This document shows positions 44,914 through 55,429 of a stretch of 64,000 bases of DNA, piece by piece. The stretch comes from Neobacillus piezotolerans (lineage in GTDB: Bacteria > Bacillota > Bacilli > Bacillales > Cytobacillaceae). Under the pieces are notes generated by a model. The model was not told where the DNA came from, searched no databases, and worked only from the letters and a program-made list of their open reading frames with translations. How positions within the stretch are numbered: the first letter of the stretch is position 1; the number at the start of each line of letters is the position of its first letter. A program made the translations under genes and the position numbers. The DNA lies in the NCBI RefSeq assembly GCF_003362805.1, contig NZ_QNQT01000006.1, positions 163,546-227,545 on the forward strand. Reading direction: 5' to 3'.

Positions 44914-46209
44914 ATGTCTGCTAAGTGGGAAAAATTAGAAGGGAACCGTGGGGTTCTTACTGTAGAAGTTGGCGAAGAAAAAGTTAAGGAAGCATTGGAT
45001 GCCGCATTTAAAAAGGTTGTTAAGAAAGTAAATGCGCCTGGTTTCCGCAAAGGCAAAATGCCTCGCCCGATTTTCGAAAAAATGTATGGCGTCGAAGCAT
45101 TGTACCAAGATGCAATCGACTACCTTCTTCCTGAAGCATATTCAAATGCAATCGACGAAACCGGCATCGAGCCAATCGACCGCCCTGAAATCGATGTTGA
45201 GCAATTCGAAAAAGGTTCCAGCTTTGTTTTCAAGGCAACTGTTGAAGTAAAGCCTGAAGTAAAGCTAGGCGACTACAAAGGCATCGAAGTGGAAGAATTC
45301 GATACAACTGTTACGGATGAAGATGTCAACAAGGAAATTGAAACTCTTCAAACACGCCATTCCGAGCTTGTTGTAAAAGAAGAAGGAACTGCTGAGAACG
45401 GCGATACAGTCGTAATCGACTTCAAAGGCTTTGTTGATGGTGAAGCGTTCGAAGGCGGAGAAGCCGAAAATTATTCCCTCGAACTTGGTTCAGGCTCCTT
45501 CATTCCTGGTTTCGAAGAGCAGCTTGTAGGAGTAGCTGCCGGCGAATCCAAGGATGTTGAAGTAAGCTTCCCTGAAGAGTACCATGCTGCCGAGCTTGCT
45601 GGAAAACCTGCAACCTTCAAAGTAACTGTCCATGAAATCAAAGCGAAGGAACTTCCTGAGCTTGATGACGAATTCGCCAAGGATGTTGACGACGAAGTTG
45701 AAACCCTTGATGAGCTGAAAGCGAAAATCAAGTCCCGCCTTGAGCACGACAAGAACCACGAGAAAGAACACCATGTACGTGACTCCGTGGTAGAAAAAGT
45801 AGCTGCAAACGCGGAAGTTGAAATTCCGGAAGTTATGGTCCGCACCGAAACTGACCGTATGCTCCAGGATTTCGAACAGCGCCTGCAAATGCAAGGCATG
45901 AACCTTGAACTTTACTACCAGTTCTCCGGCCAGGATGAAGAAGCCCTTCGCGGCCAAATGAAAGGCGATGCTGAGCAGCGTGTACGCGCAAGCCTTGTTC
46001 TTGATGCAATCGCGGAAGCTGAAAAGCTTGAAGTTACCGAAGGAGACATCAACGCCGAACTTGAAAAAATGGCTGAAATGTACAATATGACTGCAGATAA
46101 CATCGTTAAGGCGCTTGGCGGAACAGAAGGAATCAAATCCGACTTGCAAAAGAATAAAGCCGTAGACTTCCTGATTGAAAACAGTAAAACTGTTGCAAAA
46201 TCAGAATAA
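44914..46209 (+). CDS. tig: Trigger factor
   Basis: Ribosome-bound chaperone and prolyl isomerase (431 aa). The N-terminal ribosome-binding domain contains the signature [17 protein letters not shown] (about residues 44-60); the FKBP-type domain spans about 160-245 ([33 protein letters not shown]); the rest is the helical substrate cradle. The codon choice is clearly biased to highly expressed codons compared with neighbours. ATG 44914 follows CTGGAGGG. Confidence 0.97.
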   Translation: MSAKWEKLEGNRGVLTVEVGEEKVKEALDAAFKKVVKKVNAPGFRKGKMPRPIFEKMYGVEALYQDAIDYLLPEAYSNAIDETGIEPIDRPEIDVEQFEKGSSFVFKATVEVKPEVKLGDYKGIEVEEFDTTVTDEDVNKEIETLQTRHSELVVKEEGTAENGDTVVIDFKGFVDGEAFEGGEAENYSLELGSGSFIPGFEEQLVGVAAGESKDVEVSFPEEYHAAELAGKPATFKVTVHEIKAKELPELDDEFAKDVDDEVETLDELKAKIKSRLEHDKNHEKEHHVRDSVVEKVAANAEVEIPEVMVRTETDRMLQDFEQRLQMQGMNLELYYQFSGQDEEALRGQMKGDAEQRVRASLVLDAIAEAEKLEVTEGDINAELEKMAEMYNMTADNIVKALGGTEGIKSDLQKNKAVDFLIENSKTVAKSE

Positions 46210-46330
46210 TAACAAAAATGGGGCCGCGCAGCCGTGTTTGCCTGTCAATGGCCTGAACAACCCGGTGATGCCGGATCTGTAATTCTTTACGATCCTCTTT
46301 TATTGTGGCGTGAATGAAAAGATACAAATA

Positions 46331-46365
46331 AAAACAAGGCGCGATTTATTCGTGCCTTGTTTTAT
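46331..46365 (+). terminator. tig terminator
   Basis: AAAACAAGGC(G)CG / CGTGCCTTGTTTT hairpin. It lies 120 bp after the tig stop. Nothing recognisable was found between the stop and this hairpin. Confidence 0.8.
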
Positions 46366-46571
46366 ACAATTTTTAAGGAAACATATTATAAAACATATAC
46401 ATAAAAAGAAAATATGGTCTTTTTGGTTATTGAGGCTTAAGCAGAGGTAAAACTGGATAAGCTTAAAGGAGTACATATCTTTAGGGAAACGAATCGGCAG
46501 GCTGGATAAAAATGGTCATATCGAATAGAGGATTTACAGAGAGTTATTATTTCCAGTCCACATACAAAATG

Positions 46572-46580
46572 TGGTACAAT
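46572..46580 (+). promoter_or_regulatory. Extended -10 promoter candidate of clpX
   Basis: TG-G-TACAAT (46572-46580) is an extended -10 element with no clear -35. It lies about 110 bp before the clpX start. The rest of the tig-clpX gap shows no other feature that I recognise. Confidence 0.45.
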
Positions 46581-46692
46581 GCAATACATAACGCTACTTT
46601 GCTTTTTGGGATTTTTAGCAATTTCCATATGAGCTTGCCGGTAGATGCAGCTTTTAGAATAATGTTAATTCGTTCTTTGAGGGGTGAAAGGT

Positions 46693-47955
46693 TTGTTCAA
46701 ATTTAATGATGAAAAAGGGCAATTAAAGTGCTCCTTCTGTGGAAAAACACAGGATCAGGTAAGAAAACTTGTTGCCGGGCCTGGTGTATATATATGTGAC
46801 GAATGTATCGAATTATGTACTGAAATCGTCGAAGAGGAGCTTGGCACCGAGGAAGAAGTTGAATTCAAGGACGTCCCGAAGCCAAGGGAAATCCGAGAAA
46901 TCCTCGATGAATATGTCATCGGGCAGGAAAGAGCGAAAAAATCGCTGTCTGTTGCGGTATACAACCACTATAAGCGTATTAACTCAAACAGCAAAATTGA
47001 TGATGTCGAGCTGTCCAAGAGCAATATCTGCATGATTGGGCCGACCGGCAGCGGGAAAACCCTCCTGGCCCAGACGCTCGCGCGTATCCTGAATGTGCCT
47101 TTTGCGATTGCCGATGCGACTTCACTTACCGAAGCGGGTTATGTCGGGGAGGATGTTGAAAACATCCTTCTGAAATTGATCCAGGCCGCGGACTATGATG
47201 TCGAAAAGGCTGAAAAGGGAATCATTTATATCGACGAAATCGATAAGATCGCCCGAAAGTCCGAAAACCCATCGATTACACGTGATGTTTCCGGTGAGGG
47301 TGTCCAGCAGGCGCTTCTGAAAATTTTGGAAGGCACTGTGGCGAGTGTTCCTCCACAAGGCGGAAGAAAACATCCGCACCAGGAATTCATCCAGATTGAT
47401 ACGACGAATATCCTCTTCATTTGCGGTGGAGCATTCGACGGGATCGAACCAATCATTAAGCGCCGCCTTGGCCAAAAGGTTATTGGCTTTGGCTCCGATG
47501 TGAAGCAGCAGGAAATCAGCCAAAAGGAACTCCTTTCAAAGGTTCTTCCTGAAGATCTTCTAAAGTTCGGCTTGATTCCTGAATTCATCGGCCGCCTTCC
47601 TGTAATCGCTAGCCTCGAACAGCTTGATGAGGATGCTCTGATTGAAATTTTGACAAAACCAAAGAATGCCCTTGTGAAGCAGTACCAAAAAATGCTTCAG
47701 CTTGACGAGGTTGAACTTGAATTCGAAGATGACGCGCTTGTTGAAATCGCCAAAAAAGCAATCGAGCGCAAAACTGGGGCCCGCGGACTCCGTTCAATTA
47801 TCGAAGGCATCATGCTTGATGTCATGTTCGATCTGCCGTCCCGTGATGATATTACAAAGTGCATCATTACGAAGGAAACGGTCGCGGACAACAGCATTCC
47901 AAAGCTGATCCTTGAAGATGGCACCGTTATCGACGAAGAGCGTAATTCAGCCTGA
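46693..47955 (+). CDS. clpX: ATP-dependent Clp protease unfoldase ClpX
   Basis: AAA+ unfoldase for ClpP. The N-terminal zinc-binding domain has CSFCGK ... CDECIELC; the AAA+ module has Walker A GPTGSGKT, pore loop [10 protein letters not shown], Walker [10 protein letters not shown] and the [16 protein letters not shown] stretch; an IGF-type ClpP-contact loop is present (VIGFGSD). TTG 46693 gives 420 aa beginning [10 protein letters not shown], the same length as B. subtilis ClpX, with GGGGTG at good spacing. The GTG at 46684 in the same frame lies inside that ribosome site. Confidence 0.97.
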   Translation: MFKFNDEKGQLKCSFCGKTQDQVRKLVAGPGVYICDECIELCTEIVEEELGTEEEVEFKDVPKPREIREILDEYVIGQERAKKSLSVAVYNHYKRINSNSKIDDVELSKSNICMIGPTGSGKTLLAQTLARILNVPFAIADATSLTEAGYVGEDVENILLKLIQAADYDVEKAEKGIIYIDEIDKIARKSENPSITRDVSGEGVQQALLKILEGTVASVPPQGGRKHPHQEFIQIDTTNILFICGGAFDGIEPIIKRRLGQKVIGFGSDVKQQEISQKELLSKVLPEDLLKFGLIPEFIGRLPVIASLEQLDEDALIEILTKPKNALVKQYQKMLQLDEVELEFEDDALVEIAKKAIERKTGARGLRSIIEGIMLDVMFDLPSRDDITKCIITKETVADNSIPKLILEDGTVIDEERNSA

Positions 47956-47977
47956 TCCTATTTTAAAAATCCAGACT

Positions 47978-48012
47978 AGCTGCCCGGAAACTTTCCGGGC
48001 AGCTTTATTTAT
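47978..48012 (+). terminator. clpX terminator
   Basis: AGCTGCCCGGAAA / TTTCCGGGCAGCT, a 13-bp perfect stem followed by a T-rich tail. Confidence 0.9.
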
Positions 48013-48085
48013 TTGCGCGAAAACGCTGGCAATGCGGCTTTTCCCTTCCTGGCCAATTCGGGAAATTGAGTTTCTTTCGGTTTTT

Positions 48086-48116
48086 TGTTTAGTGATTCCT
48101 TTCAACGGAAATACTA
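48086..48116 (+). promoter_or_regulatory. sigma-F-type promoter of lonB
   Basis: TGTTTA (48086-48091) and GGAAATACTA (48107-48116) with 15 bp between. The -10 fits GGNNANANTR exactly and the -35 matches WGHATR at five of six. B. subtilis lonB is a forespore gene of sigma-F, which supports the assignment. Confidence 0.7.
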
Positions 48117-48154
48117 TCAAATATCGGAACTATGTTTTATCAGGAGGGAAAAGG

Positions 48155-49873
48155 ATGAGTTGGACCGGAATCGCTCTATTTATACAACTCTTCTTTGGGA
48201 TTATAATCGGGTTGTATTTTTGGAATTTGTTACGAAACCAGCGGACCCAAAAAGTCTCAATTGATAAGGAATCACGCAAGGAAATGGAGCAGCTCAGGAA
48301 GATGAGGGCCATTTCGCTCACTGAGCCGCTTGCTGAAAAGGTTCGGCCGGCAAGCTTTGACGATATCGTTGGCCAAAAGGAAGGTATCAAGGCGCTGAAG
48401 GCCGCGCTATGTGGGCCTAATCCCCAGCATGTCATCATTTATGGGCCGCCCGGAGTCGGAAAGACAGCAGCGGCGAGGCTTGTGCTGGAAGAGGCGAAAA
48501 AGAATGCAAAATCCCCATTTCAACAATCCTCCGTCTTTGTGGAGTTGGATGCGACGACAGCGAGATTTGACGAACGCGGCATCGCGGACCCCTTGATTGG
48601 CTCTGTCCATGATCCGATTTACCAGGGTGCCGGGGCTATGGGCCAAGCAGGCATACCTCAGCCAAAACAGGGCGCTGTAACAAATGCCCATGGGGGCGTA
48701 CTGTTCATAGATGAAATCGGCGAGCTCCATCCCATCCAAATGAACAAGCTCCTTAAAGTGCTTGAGGACAGGAAGGTATTCCTTGAAAGCGCATACTATA
48801 ACGAAGAAAATGGATCAATTCCAACCCATATCCATGACATTTTTAAAAATGGACTCCCGGCTGACTTCCGCTTAATCGGGGCGACGACCAGGACTCCGAA
48901 TGAAATACCGCCTGCGATCAGGTCACGGTGCATGGAGGTTTTCTTCAGGGAACTAAGCCAGGAAGAGATTAGTACAGTTGCGAAAAAAGCCGCCGATAAG
49001 GTCGGGATGGCGATTCCGGAAACCGGGCTTGAAATCCTTTCGAATTATGCCAGGAATGGGCGCGAGGCCGTCAACATGGTTCAAACGGCAGCGGGGCTAG
49101 CGATTACAGAAGACAGGAACAATATTAAAGAAGAGGATATTGAATGGGTCATCCATTCCAGCCAGGCGACCCCTAGGATGGAACGGAAAATCAATGACAT
49201 TCCTTGCATCGGACTAGTGAATGGGCTGGCTGTTTACGGCCCGAATTCAGGGGCACTGCTGGAAATTGAAGTGACTGTCATCCCGGCGAAAGAGAAGGGA
49301 TCGATTAACGTAACTGGCATCGTTGATGAAGAAAGCATCGGCGGGCAGGGGAAATCAATCCGCCGGAAATCGATGGCGCGCGGATCGATTGAAAATGTCA
49401 TTACAGTTCTCAGGACAATGGGAGTCCCTGCGGATGAATATGATATTCATGTTAATTTTCCTGGAGGAATTCCAATTGATGGGCCATCGGCAGGCATCGC
49501 GATGGCAACAGGGATTTATTCCGCCATTTACCAGGTACCCGTTGATAACAAGGTTGCCTTGACGGGTGAAATTTCAATCCACGGAAATGTAAAACCGATC
49601 GGCGGCGTTTTTGCAAAAGTGATGGCGGCCAAGAAAGCCGGGGCGAAAACGGCCATCGTGCCAGCCGAGAATTTGCAATCAATCCTAAAGGAAATTGACG
49701 GGATTAAAATAGTACCGGTAACCCATTTAAGCGAAGTGTTCGAAATCGCGATTGCAAAGGAAGCGCCAAAAAGCGCGGCATCTCCTAAAGGAGTCACCAA
49801 CCTCCTTCCCGATCTCGGCGAGGGGAATGTAATAACCGCATCGAACCAGCTTTCCAAGAAAGAATCCGTATAA
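48155..49873 (+). CDS. lonB: Lon-like ATP-dependent protease LonB
   Basis: Membrane-tethered Lon-type protease of 572 aa. One N-terminal helix (residues 5-25), an AAA+ domain with Walker A GPPGVGKT and Walker B GGVLFIDEIGE, and the C-terminal Lon peptidase domain with the catalytic Ser445 in DGPSAG and a Lys in KVMAAKKAGAK. In B. subtilis LonB is forespore-specific. ATG 48155 follows AGGAGGGAAAAGG; the frame runs 243 bp upstream into clpX but without a start signal. It has a sigma-F-type promoter and its own terminator. Confidence 0.95.
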   Translation: MSWTGIALFIQLFFGIIIGLYFWNLLRNQRTQKVSIDKESRKEMEQLRKMRAISLTEPLAEKVRPASFDDIVGQKEGIKALKAALCGPNPQHVIIYGPPGVGKTAAARLVLEEAKKNAKSPFQQSSVFVELDATTARFDERGIADPLIGSVHDPIYQGAGAMGQAGIPQPKQGAVTNAHGGVLFIDEIGELHPIQMNKLLKVLEDRKVFLESAYYNEENGSIPTHIHDIFKNGLPADFRLIGATTRTPNEIPPAIRSRCMEVFFRELSQEEISTVAKKAADKVGMAIPETGLEILSNYARNGREAVNMVQTAAGLAITEDRNNIKEEDIEWVIHSSQATPRMERKINDIPCIGLVNGLAVYGPNSGALLEIEVTVIPAKEKGSINVTGIVDEESIGGQGKSIRRKSMARGSIENVITVLRTMGVPADEYDIHVNFPGGIPIDGPSAGIAMATGIYSAIYQVPVDNKVALTGEISIHGNVKPIGGVFAKVMAAKKAGAKTAIVPAENLQSILKEIDGIKIVPVTHLSEVFEIAIAKEAPKSAASPKGVTNLLPDLGEGNVITASNQLSKKESV

Positions 49874-49927
49874 ACCATTCCTTTTCCAAAATGGTGATTC
49901 GGGAATATAGGCAGGAAAATCAACATG

Positions 49928-49966
49928 GAAACTTCGGTTGCATTGCAGGGCCGAAGTTTCTTTTTT
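49928..49966 (+). terminator. lonB terminator
   Basis: Perfect 10-bp stem GAAACTTCGG / CCGAAGTTTC and six T residues. Confidence 0.9.
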
Positions 49967-50055
49967 CGGATAAAAGGACATATTCCCAAACACCCAAAAC
50001 GATACTAAGCACTATACGGCCTTATTTTTTAGCAAAAGGAACAGTAACGATATAT

Positions 50056-50084
50056 TAGACACGCTTTCCCAAATAAGATAGAAT
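50056..50084 (+). promoter_or_regulatory. sigma-A promoter candidate of lonA
   Basis: TAGACA (50056-50061), 17 bp, TAGAAT (50079-50084), each one mismatch from consensus, 60 bp before lonA. No CIRCE or obvious CtsR heptad repeat was seen. Confidence 0.55.
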
Positions 50085-50143
50085 TGTACAAAGACAAATC
50101 CTAACTTTAGGATAATTGAATGCATTTTGGAGGTGCAAGGGTA

Positions 50144-52471
50144 ATGGCGGAAACGAATGAAAAAGACGTCCCCCTTTTGCCGCTTCGGGGTTTGCTGGTT
50201 TATCCAACAATGGTTCTCCACTTGGATGTAGGCCGGGAGAAATCCGTTCAGGCACTCGAAAAAGCGATGGTTGATGACCATCTGATTTTTTTAACTACCC
50301 AAAAAGATATTTCGATAGATGAGCCATCCGAGGAAGACCTTTATACGATTGGAACGCTCACCAGGGTCAAGCAGATGCTTAAACTTCCCAACGGGACTAT
50401 TCGGGTATTGGTAGAGGGGCTAAACCGGGCCAAAATTGTTTCATTCGAGGACTTGGACGATTACTTTTCCGTTACAGTGGAACTGTTTGAAGACAAGGAA
50501 ACCAAGGATGTTGAAGACCAGGCTTTGATGAGGACGATGCTGGATTATTTCGAACAGTACATAAAGATGTCGAAAAAAATCTCCGCTGAAACATACTCCT
50601 CGGTCGCAGACATCGAAGAGCCCGGCAGGATGGCGGACATCATTTCCTCCCATCTTCCTCTTAAGCTTAAGGATAAGCAGGAAATCCTTGAAACCATCGA
50701 TGTGAAGGAACGGATGTCGAAGGTTGTTGACATCATCCACAACGAAAAGGAAGTCCTGAACCTTGAAAAGAAAATCGGCCAGCGCGTGAAGCGGTCGATG
50801 GAACGGACGCAGAAGGAATACTATTTGCGCGAGCAAATGAAAGCCATCCAAAAGGAACTTGGCGAAAAAGAGGGAAAAACAGGCGAAATCGCCGAATTGA
50901 CGGAAAAAATCGAGCTTGCCGGCATGCCTGAAAATGTCAAGGCGACCGCGTTCCGCGAGCTCGACAGATATGAAAAAGTCCCTTCAAGCTCGGCGGAAAG
51001 CGCTGTTATCCGCAATTACATCGATTGGCTTGTGGCACTGCCATGGACGAAAAGAACGGATGACGATCTTGATATCGATCGTGCTGAAAAAATCCTGAAT
51101 GAGGACCATTATGGCCTGGAAAAGGTCAAGGAACGGGTGCTTGAGTACCTGGCTGTCCAAAAGCTGACCAATTCCCTGAAAGGCCCGATTCTTTGTCTCG
51201 CGGGCCCTCCGGGTGTCGGAAAAACGAGTTTAGCGAGGTCGATCGCACGGTCCCTGAACCGGAATTTCATCCGTGTCTCGCTCGGCGGGGTGCGTGATGA
51301 ATCGGAAATCCGTGGGCACAGAAGGACGTATGTCGGCGCGATGCCAGGCCGGATCATCCAGGGAATGAAAAAAGCGGGAACGATCAATCCTGTCTTCCTC
51401 CTCGATGAAATTGACAAGATGTCGAGCGATTTCCGCGGCGACCCGTCCGCGGCAATGCTTGAGGTGCTGGATCCGGAACAAAATTACAATTTCAGCGACC
51501 ATTATATAGAAGAGCCATACGACCTTTCAAAAGTTATGTTCATCGCCACGGCGAACAACTTGGCGACGATTCCCGGGCCGCTTCGTGACAGGATGGAAAT
51601 CATTACGATTGCCGGCTATACCGAAATCGAGAAGGTCCACATTACAAAGGACCATTTGCTGCCAAAACAGATCAAGGAAAACGGCCTTTCCAAAGGCACT
51701 TTGCAGGTTAGGGAAGACGCAATCCTGAAAACCGTCCGTTATTATACAAGGGAAGCAGGGGTAAGGAGCCTTGAGCGCCAAATGGCGACGATTTGCCGGA
51801 AAACGGCGAAAATCATCGTTGCCGGCGAAAAGAAGAAGGTTGTCGTCACGGAAAAGAACCTCGAGGAATTCCTCGGTAAACCAAAGTTCCGCTACGGCCA
51901 GGCCGAGCTTGAGGATCAGGTAGGCGTCGCGACAGGCCTTGCCTATACGACGGTAGGCGGCGACACACTGCAAATCGAGGTTTCCATCTCTCCGGGGAAA
52001 GGAAAGCTTGTCCTCACCGGAAAGCTTGGCGATGTCATGAAGGAATCCGCCCAGGCGGCGTTCAGCTATATCCGCTCAAAGGCGGAAGAGCTTGGCATCG
52101 AACCGGATTTCCATGAAAAGCATGATATCCATATCCACGTTCCGGAGGGCGCGGTGCCGAAAGACGGCCCATCAGCCGGGATCACAATCGCTACTGCTCT
52201 TGTTTCGGCGCTTTCAGGCCGGCCGATCCGCCGCGAAGTCGGAATGACAGGCGAAATTACGCTCCGTGGCAGGGTGCTGCCGATTGGCGGATTGAAGGAA
52301 AAGACGCTAAGCGCTCATCGCGCGGGGCTCACGAAAGTGATTTTACCTAAGGACAATGAAAAAGATATTGATGATATACCTGAAAGTGTGCGCAATGAAA
52401 TGCAATTCGTGCTGGTTTCCCATGTTGATGAGGTGCTGAAGCACGCACTATCGGATGGGGGAAGAGCATGA
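50144..52471 (+). CDS. lonA: ATP-dependent protease Lon
   Basis: Cytosolic hexameric protease (775 aa) that removes damaged and some regulatory proteins. The N-terminal substrate domain ([14 protein letters not shown]) and coiled coil extend to about residue 300; the AAA+ domain has [11 protein letters not shown] and FLLDEIDKM; the peptidase domain has catalytic Ser677 (KDGPSAGIT) and a Lys in [17 protein letters not shown] 50144 follows TTGGAGGTG. The stop overlaps the ysxC start by 4 bp. Confidence 0.98.
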   Translation: MAETNEKDVPLLPLRGLLVYPTMVLHLDVGREKSVQALEKAMVDDHLIFLTTQKDISIDEPSEEDLYTIGTLTRVKQMLKLPNGTIRVLVEGLNRAKIVSFEDLDDYFSVTVELFEDKETKDVEDQALMRTMLDYFEQYIKMSKKISAETYSSVADIEEPGRMADIISSHLPLKLKDKQEILETIDVKERMSKVVDIIHNEKEVLNLEKKIGQRVKRSMERTQKEYYLREQMKAIQKELGEKEGKTGEIAELTEKIELAGMPENVKATAFRELDRYEKVPSSSAESAVIRNYIDWLVALPWTKRTDDDLDIDRAEKILNEDHYGLEKVKERVLEYLAVQKLTNSLKGPILCLAGPPGVGKTSLARSIARSLNRNFIRVSLGGVRDESEIRGHRRTYVGAMPGRIIQGMKKAGTINPVFLLDEIDKMSSDFRGDPSAAMLEVLDPEQNYNFSDHYIEEPYDLSKVMFIATANNLATIPGPLRDRMEIITIAGYTEIEKVHITKDHLLPKQIKENGLSKGTLQVREDAILKTVRYYTREAGVRSLERQMATICRKTAKIIVAGEKKKVVVTEKNLEEFLGKPKFRYGQAELEDQVGVATGLAYTTVGGDTLQIEVSISPGKGKLVLTGKLGDVMKESAQAAFSYIRSKAEELGIEPDFHEKHDIHIHVPEGAVPKDGPSAGITIATALVSALSGRPIRREVGMTGEITLRGRVLPIGGLKEKTLSAHRAGLTKVILPKDNEKDIDDIPESVRNEMQFVLVSHVDEVLKHALSDGGRA

Positions 52472-53052
52472 AAGTAACAAGCGCGGATATCGTAATTAGC
52501 GCGGTAAAGCCGGATCAGTATCCTGATTCGGCTTTGCCGGAGTTTGCCCTTGCCGGCCGTTCGAATGTCGGCAAGTCGTCGTTTATCAATAAGCTGCTGA
52601 ACCGCAGGAATCTTGCCCGGACTTCGTCAAAGCCGGGGAAGACGCAAACGCTGAATTTTTTCCTCATTAATGAGGAGCTTTTTTTCGTCGACGTTCCGGG
52701 GTATGGGTATGCGAAGGTGTCGAAAACGGAGCGCGAGGCGTGGGGAAAAATGATCGAGACGTATTTTACGTCGCGCGAGCAGCTGAAGGCGGTTGTCCTG
52801 ATTACCGATCTTCGCCATCCTCCGACTTCCGATGACAGGATGATGTATGATTTCCTGAAGCATCACGGCATCCCGTGCATCATTATCGCGACTAAGGCGG
52901 ATAAGATTCCGAGGGGAAAATGGCAGAAGCATTTGAAGGTGACAAAGGAAACGCTTGAAGTCGAGAAGGATGACCCAATTGTCCTTTTTTCTTCTGAAAC
53001 GGGGGAAGGAAAGGACAAGGTGTGGGCGCTTTTCCAGGAATATATGGATTGA
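52468..53052 (+). CDS. ysxC: Ribosome biogenesis GTPase EngB (YsxC)
   Basis: Essential GTPase for 50S subunit assembly (194 aa). G motifs in order: G1 [10 protein letters not shown]2 [13 protein letters not shown]3 DVPGYG, G4 TKADK and G5 near FSSETGEGK. Translationally coupled to lonA through an ATGA overlap, the same arrangement as in B. subtilis. A strong terminator follows. Confidence 0.97.
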   Translation: MKVTSADIVISAVKPDQYPDSALPEFALAGRSNVGKSSFINKLLNRRNLARTSSKPGKTQTLNFFLINEELFFVDVPGYGYAKVSKTEREAWGKMIETYFTSREQLKAVVLITDLRHPPTSDDRMMYDFLKHHGIPCIIIATKADKIPRGKWQKHLKVTKETLEVEKDDPIVLFSSETGEGKDKVWALFQEYMD

Positions 53053-53074
53053 TTTGATTGTAGAATAGTACAGG

Positions 53075-53125
53075 AAAGGCCTGGCAGCAAGGATTGGAGA
53101 ACAACCCTTTTGCCAGGCCTTTTTT
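53075..53125 (+). terminator. lonA-ysxC terminator
   Basis: AAAGGCCTGGCA / TGCCAGGCCTTTTTT with a 24-nt loop. Confidence 0.88.
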
Positions 53126-53181
53126 AATAAAATGTTCTGCCATTTTATTTGGAAGTTCCCTTAGATTCCGCGTGAGGTCGG

Positions 53182-53667
53182 TCACTTCCTTCTTGCGAAT
53201 ACAAACCAGGCGCCGATTGCGATCAAAATGATGGGCCAGAATTTCCAGGCGAGGGACATATTGTTTTGGACTAAACCAAACCAGGCGCCAACTTTGTCAG
53301 TGAACAGGAGCAGGATGGTGACCAGGAGGAAAAGGAGCCCCTGAAACAGGCCGTTCCCTGTCTTTTGGTAGCGGAGCAGGAAGCCAATGGCGATAATGGC
53401 CATGAATGACCCGATATGGTCCGGCCAAAATGGCACCTTGCCGGCTATATGGAAATGGAGGCCGAATCCGGCCAGGATCGTTCCGGGAAGGATGGCGTCA
53501 TGGTCCCTTGTAAAATAGCCCTGGCACAGGAAAGCCACTCCGACGATAATGAGGAGCGTCGGCCATGTGTAATAGTTTTGAAGGAAAGAAACTCCCGATT
53601 GCTGGAGAAAAAAATAAGCCCCGAAACCGATCAGGACAATCCCAGGAAATAATTGCTGGTTCTTCAT
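53182..53667 (-). CDS. LiaI/LiaF-like membrane protein
   Basis: A 161-aa membrane protein with about six hydrophobic helices, similar in character to LiaI/LiaF-type transmembrane domains (MKNQQLFPGIVLIGFGAYFFLQQ, TWPTLLIIVGVAFLCQGY, FWPIILIAIGAWFVF). The repeated Trp/Pro-Leu-Ile pattern suggests duplicated helical hairpins. Function unknown. It is on the - strand, opposite to ysxC and hemA, and is not part of the classical B. subtilis order as I recall it. Confidence 0.75.
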   Translation of the reverse strand: MKNQQLFPGIVLIGFGAYFFLQQSGVSFLQNYYTWPTLLIIVGVAFLCQGYFTRDHDAILPGTILAGFGLHFHIAGKVPFWPDHIGSFMAIIAIGFLLRYQKTGNGLFQGLLFLLVTILLLFTDKVGAWFGLVQNNMSLAWKFWPIILIAIGAWFVFARRK

Positions 53668-53780
53668 CGTTCCTACACTCGCTTCCAGTAAGGTTCTCTT
53701 GATATATGTTGGTATATTTGCTAATGTACATAAGGATGGACTAAATAATTTTACGCGTTGGCTGGCCCTTTTTTCTATGG

Positions 53781-53960
53781 GCTAAACGGCCGCTTACGCT
53801 TTTAATGATATCTAGCTCCGGCTGCCAGCGCCTAGTGTACTTCGGTCTCCTCCTTACGATAAGTCAACATCGATTCACTATGTTCATCGTGTTTCCTTTA
53901 TCTCGTTCGGAGCCCTCCAGTCCATACAGCGCTAAACGGCCGCCTACGCTTTTAATGATA
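53781..53960. repeat. Duplicated intergenic repeat element upstream of hemA
   Basis: A 30-bp sequence (GCTAAACGGCCGC-Y-TACGCTTTTAATGATA) occurs at 53781-53810 and again at 53931-53960, 150 bp apart with one difference. Between them lies a unit beginning CTAGCTCCGGCTGCCAGCGCCTAG, resembling the element at 3163-3277 in its opening. It looks like one full and one truncated copy in tandem. The remaining bases of the 400-bp gap upstream of hemA show no gene. Confidence 0.65.
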
Positions 53961-54014
53961 ACATACAGTTTCGGTTTCTGTTCACATTTTTCGGGCAAAC
54001 AGAGAAATAGCTCG

Positions 54015-54023
54015 TGATATAAT
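54015..54023 (+). promoter_or_regulatory. Extended -10 promoter of the hem operon
   Basis: TG-A-TATAAT (54015-54023) lies 46 bp before hemA; no good -35 is visible. No clear PerR box was found, although hemA of B. subtilis is under PerR. Confidence 0.55.
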
Positions 54024-54068
54024 CTGAGTAGTTAGTTACGCGATTACGTTGGGGGTGTTATTAACTAG

Positions 54069-55415
54069 ATGCATATTTTAGTGGCAGGAATCAATTACAA
54101 AACCGCCCCAGTTGAAATCCGTGAGCGGCTTACCTTCAAACAGGATGAACTTCGGGAGGCGGCAAGGACGCTTAAGGGAAAAAAGGCGATTCTTGAGAAC
54201 GTCATCCTTTCGACGTGCAACCGGACCGAGATCTACGCGGTCGTCGACCAAGTCCATACAGGCAGGTATTATATAAAGGAATTCCTTTCCGAGTGGTTCG
54301 GGCTTGAACAAAGCGAGTTTTCTCCGTTCCTTTTCATTTATGAAGGGGACGGTGCTATTGAACACTTGTTCAATGTCGCCTGTGGCCTGAATTCGATGAT
54401 TCTCGGTGAAACACAAATACTTGGCCAAGTCCGTTCAAGCTTCTTCCTTTCACAGGAAGAAGAAGCGACCGGGACGGTTTTCAACCATCTCTTTAAACAA
54501 GCTATTACAGTTGCTAAACGTGGCCATGCTGAAACCGAGATTGGCGCGAACGCGGTATCTGTGAGCTATGCGGCAGTCGAACTGGCGAAAAAAATCTTTG
54601 GATCGCTCGAAGATAAGCATGTGTTAATTTTCGGAGCCGGGAAAATGGGCGAACTCGCCGCGCAGAACCTGCATGGAAACGGGGTTGGCAGCGTTACCGT
54701 CATCAACCGGACATTTGAAAAGGCGCAGCAGCTTGCAGGGCGTTTCGGAGGCAGGGCGAAACTGTTATCCGAGCTGCAATGCTCGCTCGTTGAAGCGGAT
54801 ATTGTCATTAGTTCAACTGGTTCGGACAATTTCGTGATTACGAAGGAAACAATGGAGCAGGTCGAAAAGCTGCGCAAGGGCAAACCGCTGTTCATGGTGG
54901 ACATCGCCGTGCCGCGCGACCTCGATCCACGGATTTCCGATTTGCAGAACGTCTTTTTATACGACATCGATGACCTTGAAGGCATTGTCGAGTCAAACCT
55001 TCAGGAACGCAAAAAAGCGGCAGCCGTCATCATGATGATGATTGAAAAGGAAATTGTCGATTTCAAACAATGGCTTGGCATGCTTGGCGTCATCCCGGTC
55101 ATTTCCGCGCTCAGGGAAAAGGCCCTTGCAATCCAGGCTGAAACCATGACAAGCATCGAACGTAAGATTCCAAACCTTTCCGACAGGGATAAAAAGGTAT
55201 TGAACAAGCACACGAAGAGCATAATTAATCAGCTGCTTAAAGATCCGATCCTCCAGGCCAAAGAGCTCGCCGCGCGGCCTGACGCCGAAGAGGCGCTGGA
55301 TTTGTTTATGGCAATCTTTGATATTAAAGAGCTTGTCGAAGATCAAAACCAATCGAAAGCAGCCGAAACCAATAAAGAAATGGTTCATGCACCGCAGGCT
55401 TCCTTTCAGTCATAA
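54069..55415 (+). CDS. hemA: Glutamyl-tRNA reductase
   Basis: First committed enzyme of C5 tetrapyrrole synthesis, reducing glutamyl-tRNA to glutamate-1-semialdehyde (448 aa). The catalytic Cys50 sits in [25 protein letters not shown], the NADPH-binding [14 protein letters not shown] and the helical dimerisation tail are all visible. It heads the complete hemAXCDBL operon, whose six genes are close together without internal terminators. Confidence 0.97.
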   Translation: MHILVAGINYKTAPVEIRERLTFKQDELREAARTLKGKKAILENVILSTCNRTEIYAVVDQVHTGRYYIKEFLSEWFGLEQSEFSPFLFIYEGDGAIEHLFNVACGLNSMILGETQILGQVRSSFFLSQEEEATGTVFNHLFKQAITVAKRGHAETEIGANAVSVSYAAVELAKKIFGSLEDKHVLIFGAGKMGELAAQNLHGNGVGSVTVINRTFEKAQQLAGRFGGRAKLLSELQCSLVEADIVISSTGSDNFVITKETMEQVEKLRKGKPLFMVDIAVPRDLDPRISDLQNVFLYDIDDLEGIVESNLQERKKAAAVIMMMIEKEIVDFKQWLGMLGVIPVISALREKALAIQAETMTSIERKIPNLSDRDKKVLNKHTKSIINQLLKDPILQAKELAARPDAEEALDLFMAIFDIKELVEDQNQSKAAETNKEMVHAPQASFQS

Positions 55416-55429
55416 GAGGGGTAATGTCT

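Noticed and set aside
47912..48154. N-terminal extension of LonB by 81 residues
   Set aside because: It overlaps the clpX end and runs through the clpX terminator and the sigma-F-type promoter; the strong AGGAGG site supports ATG 48155.
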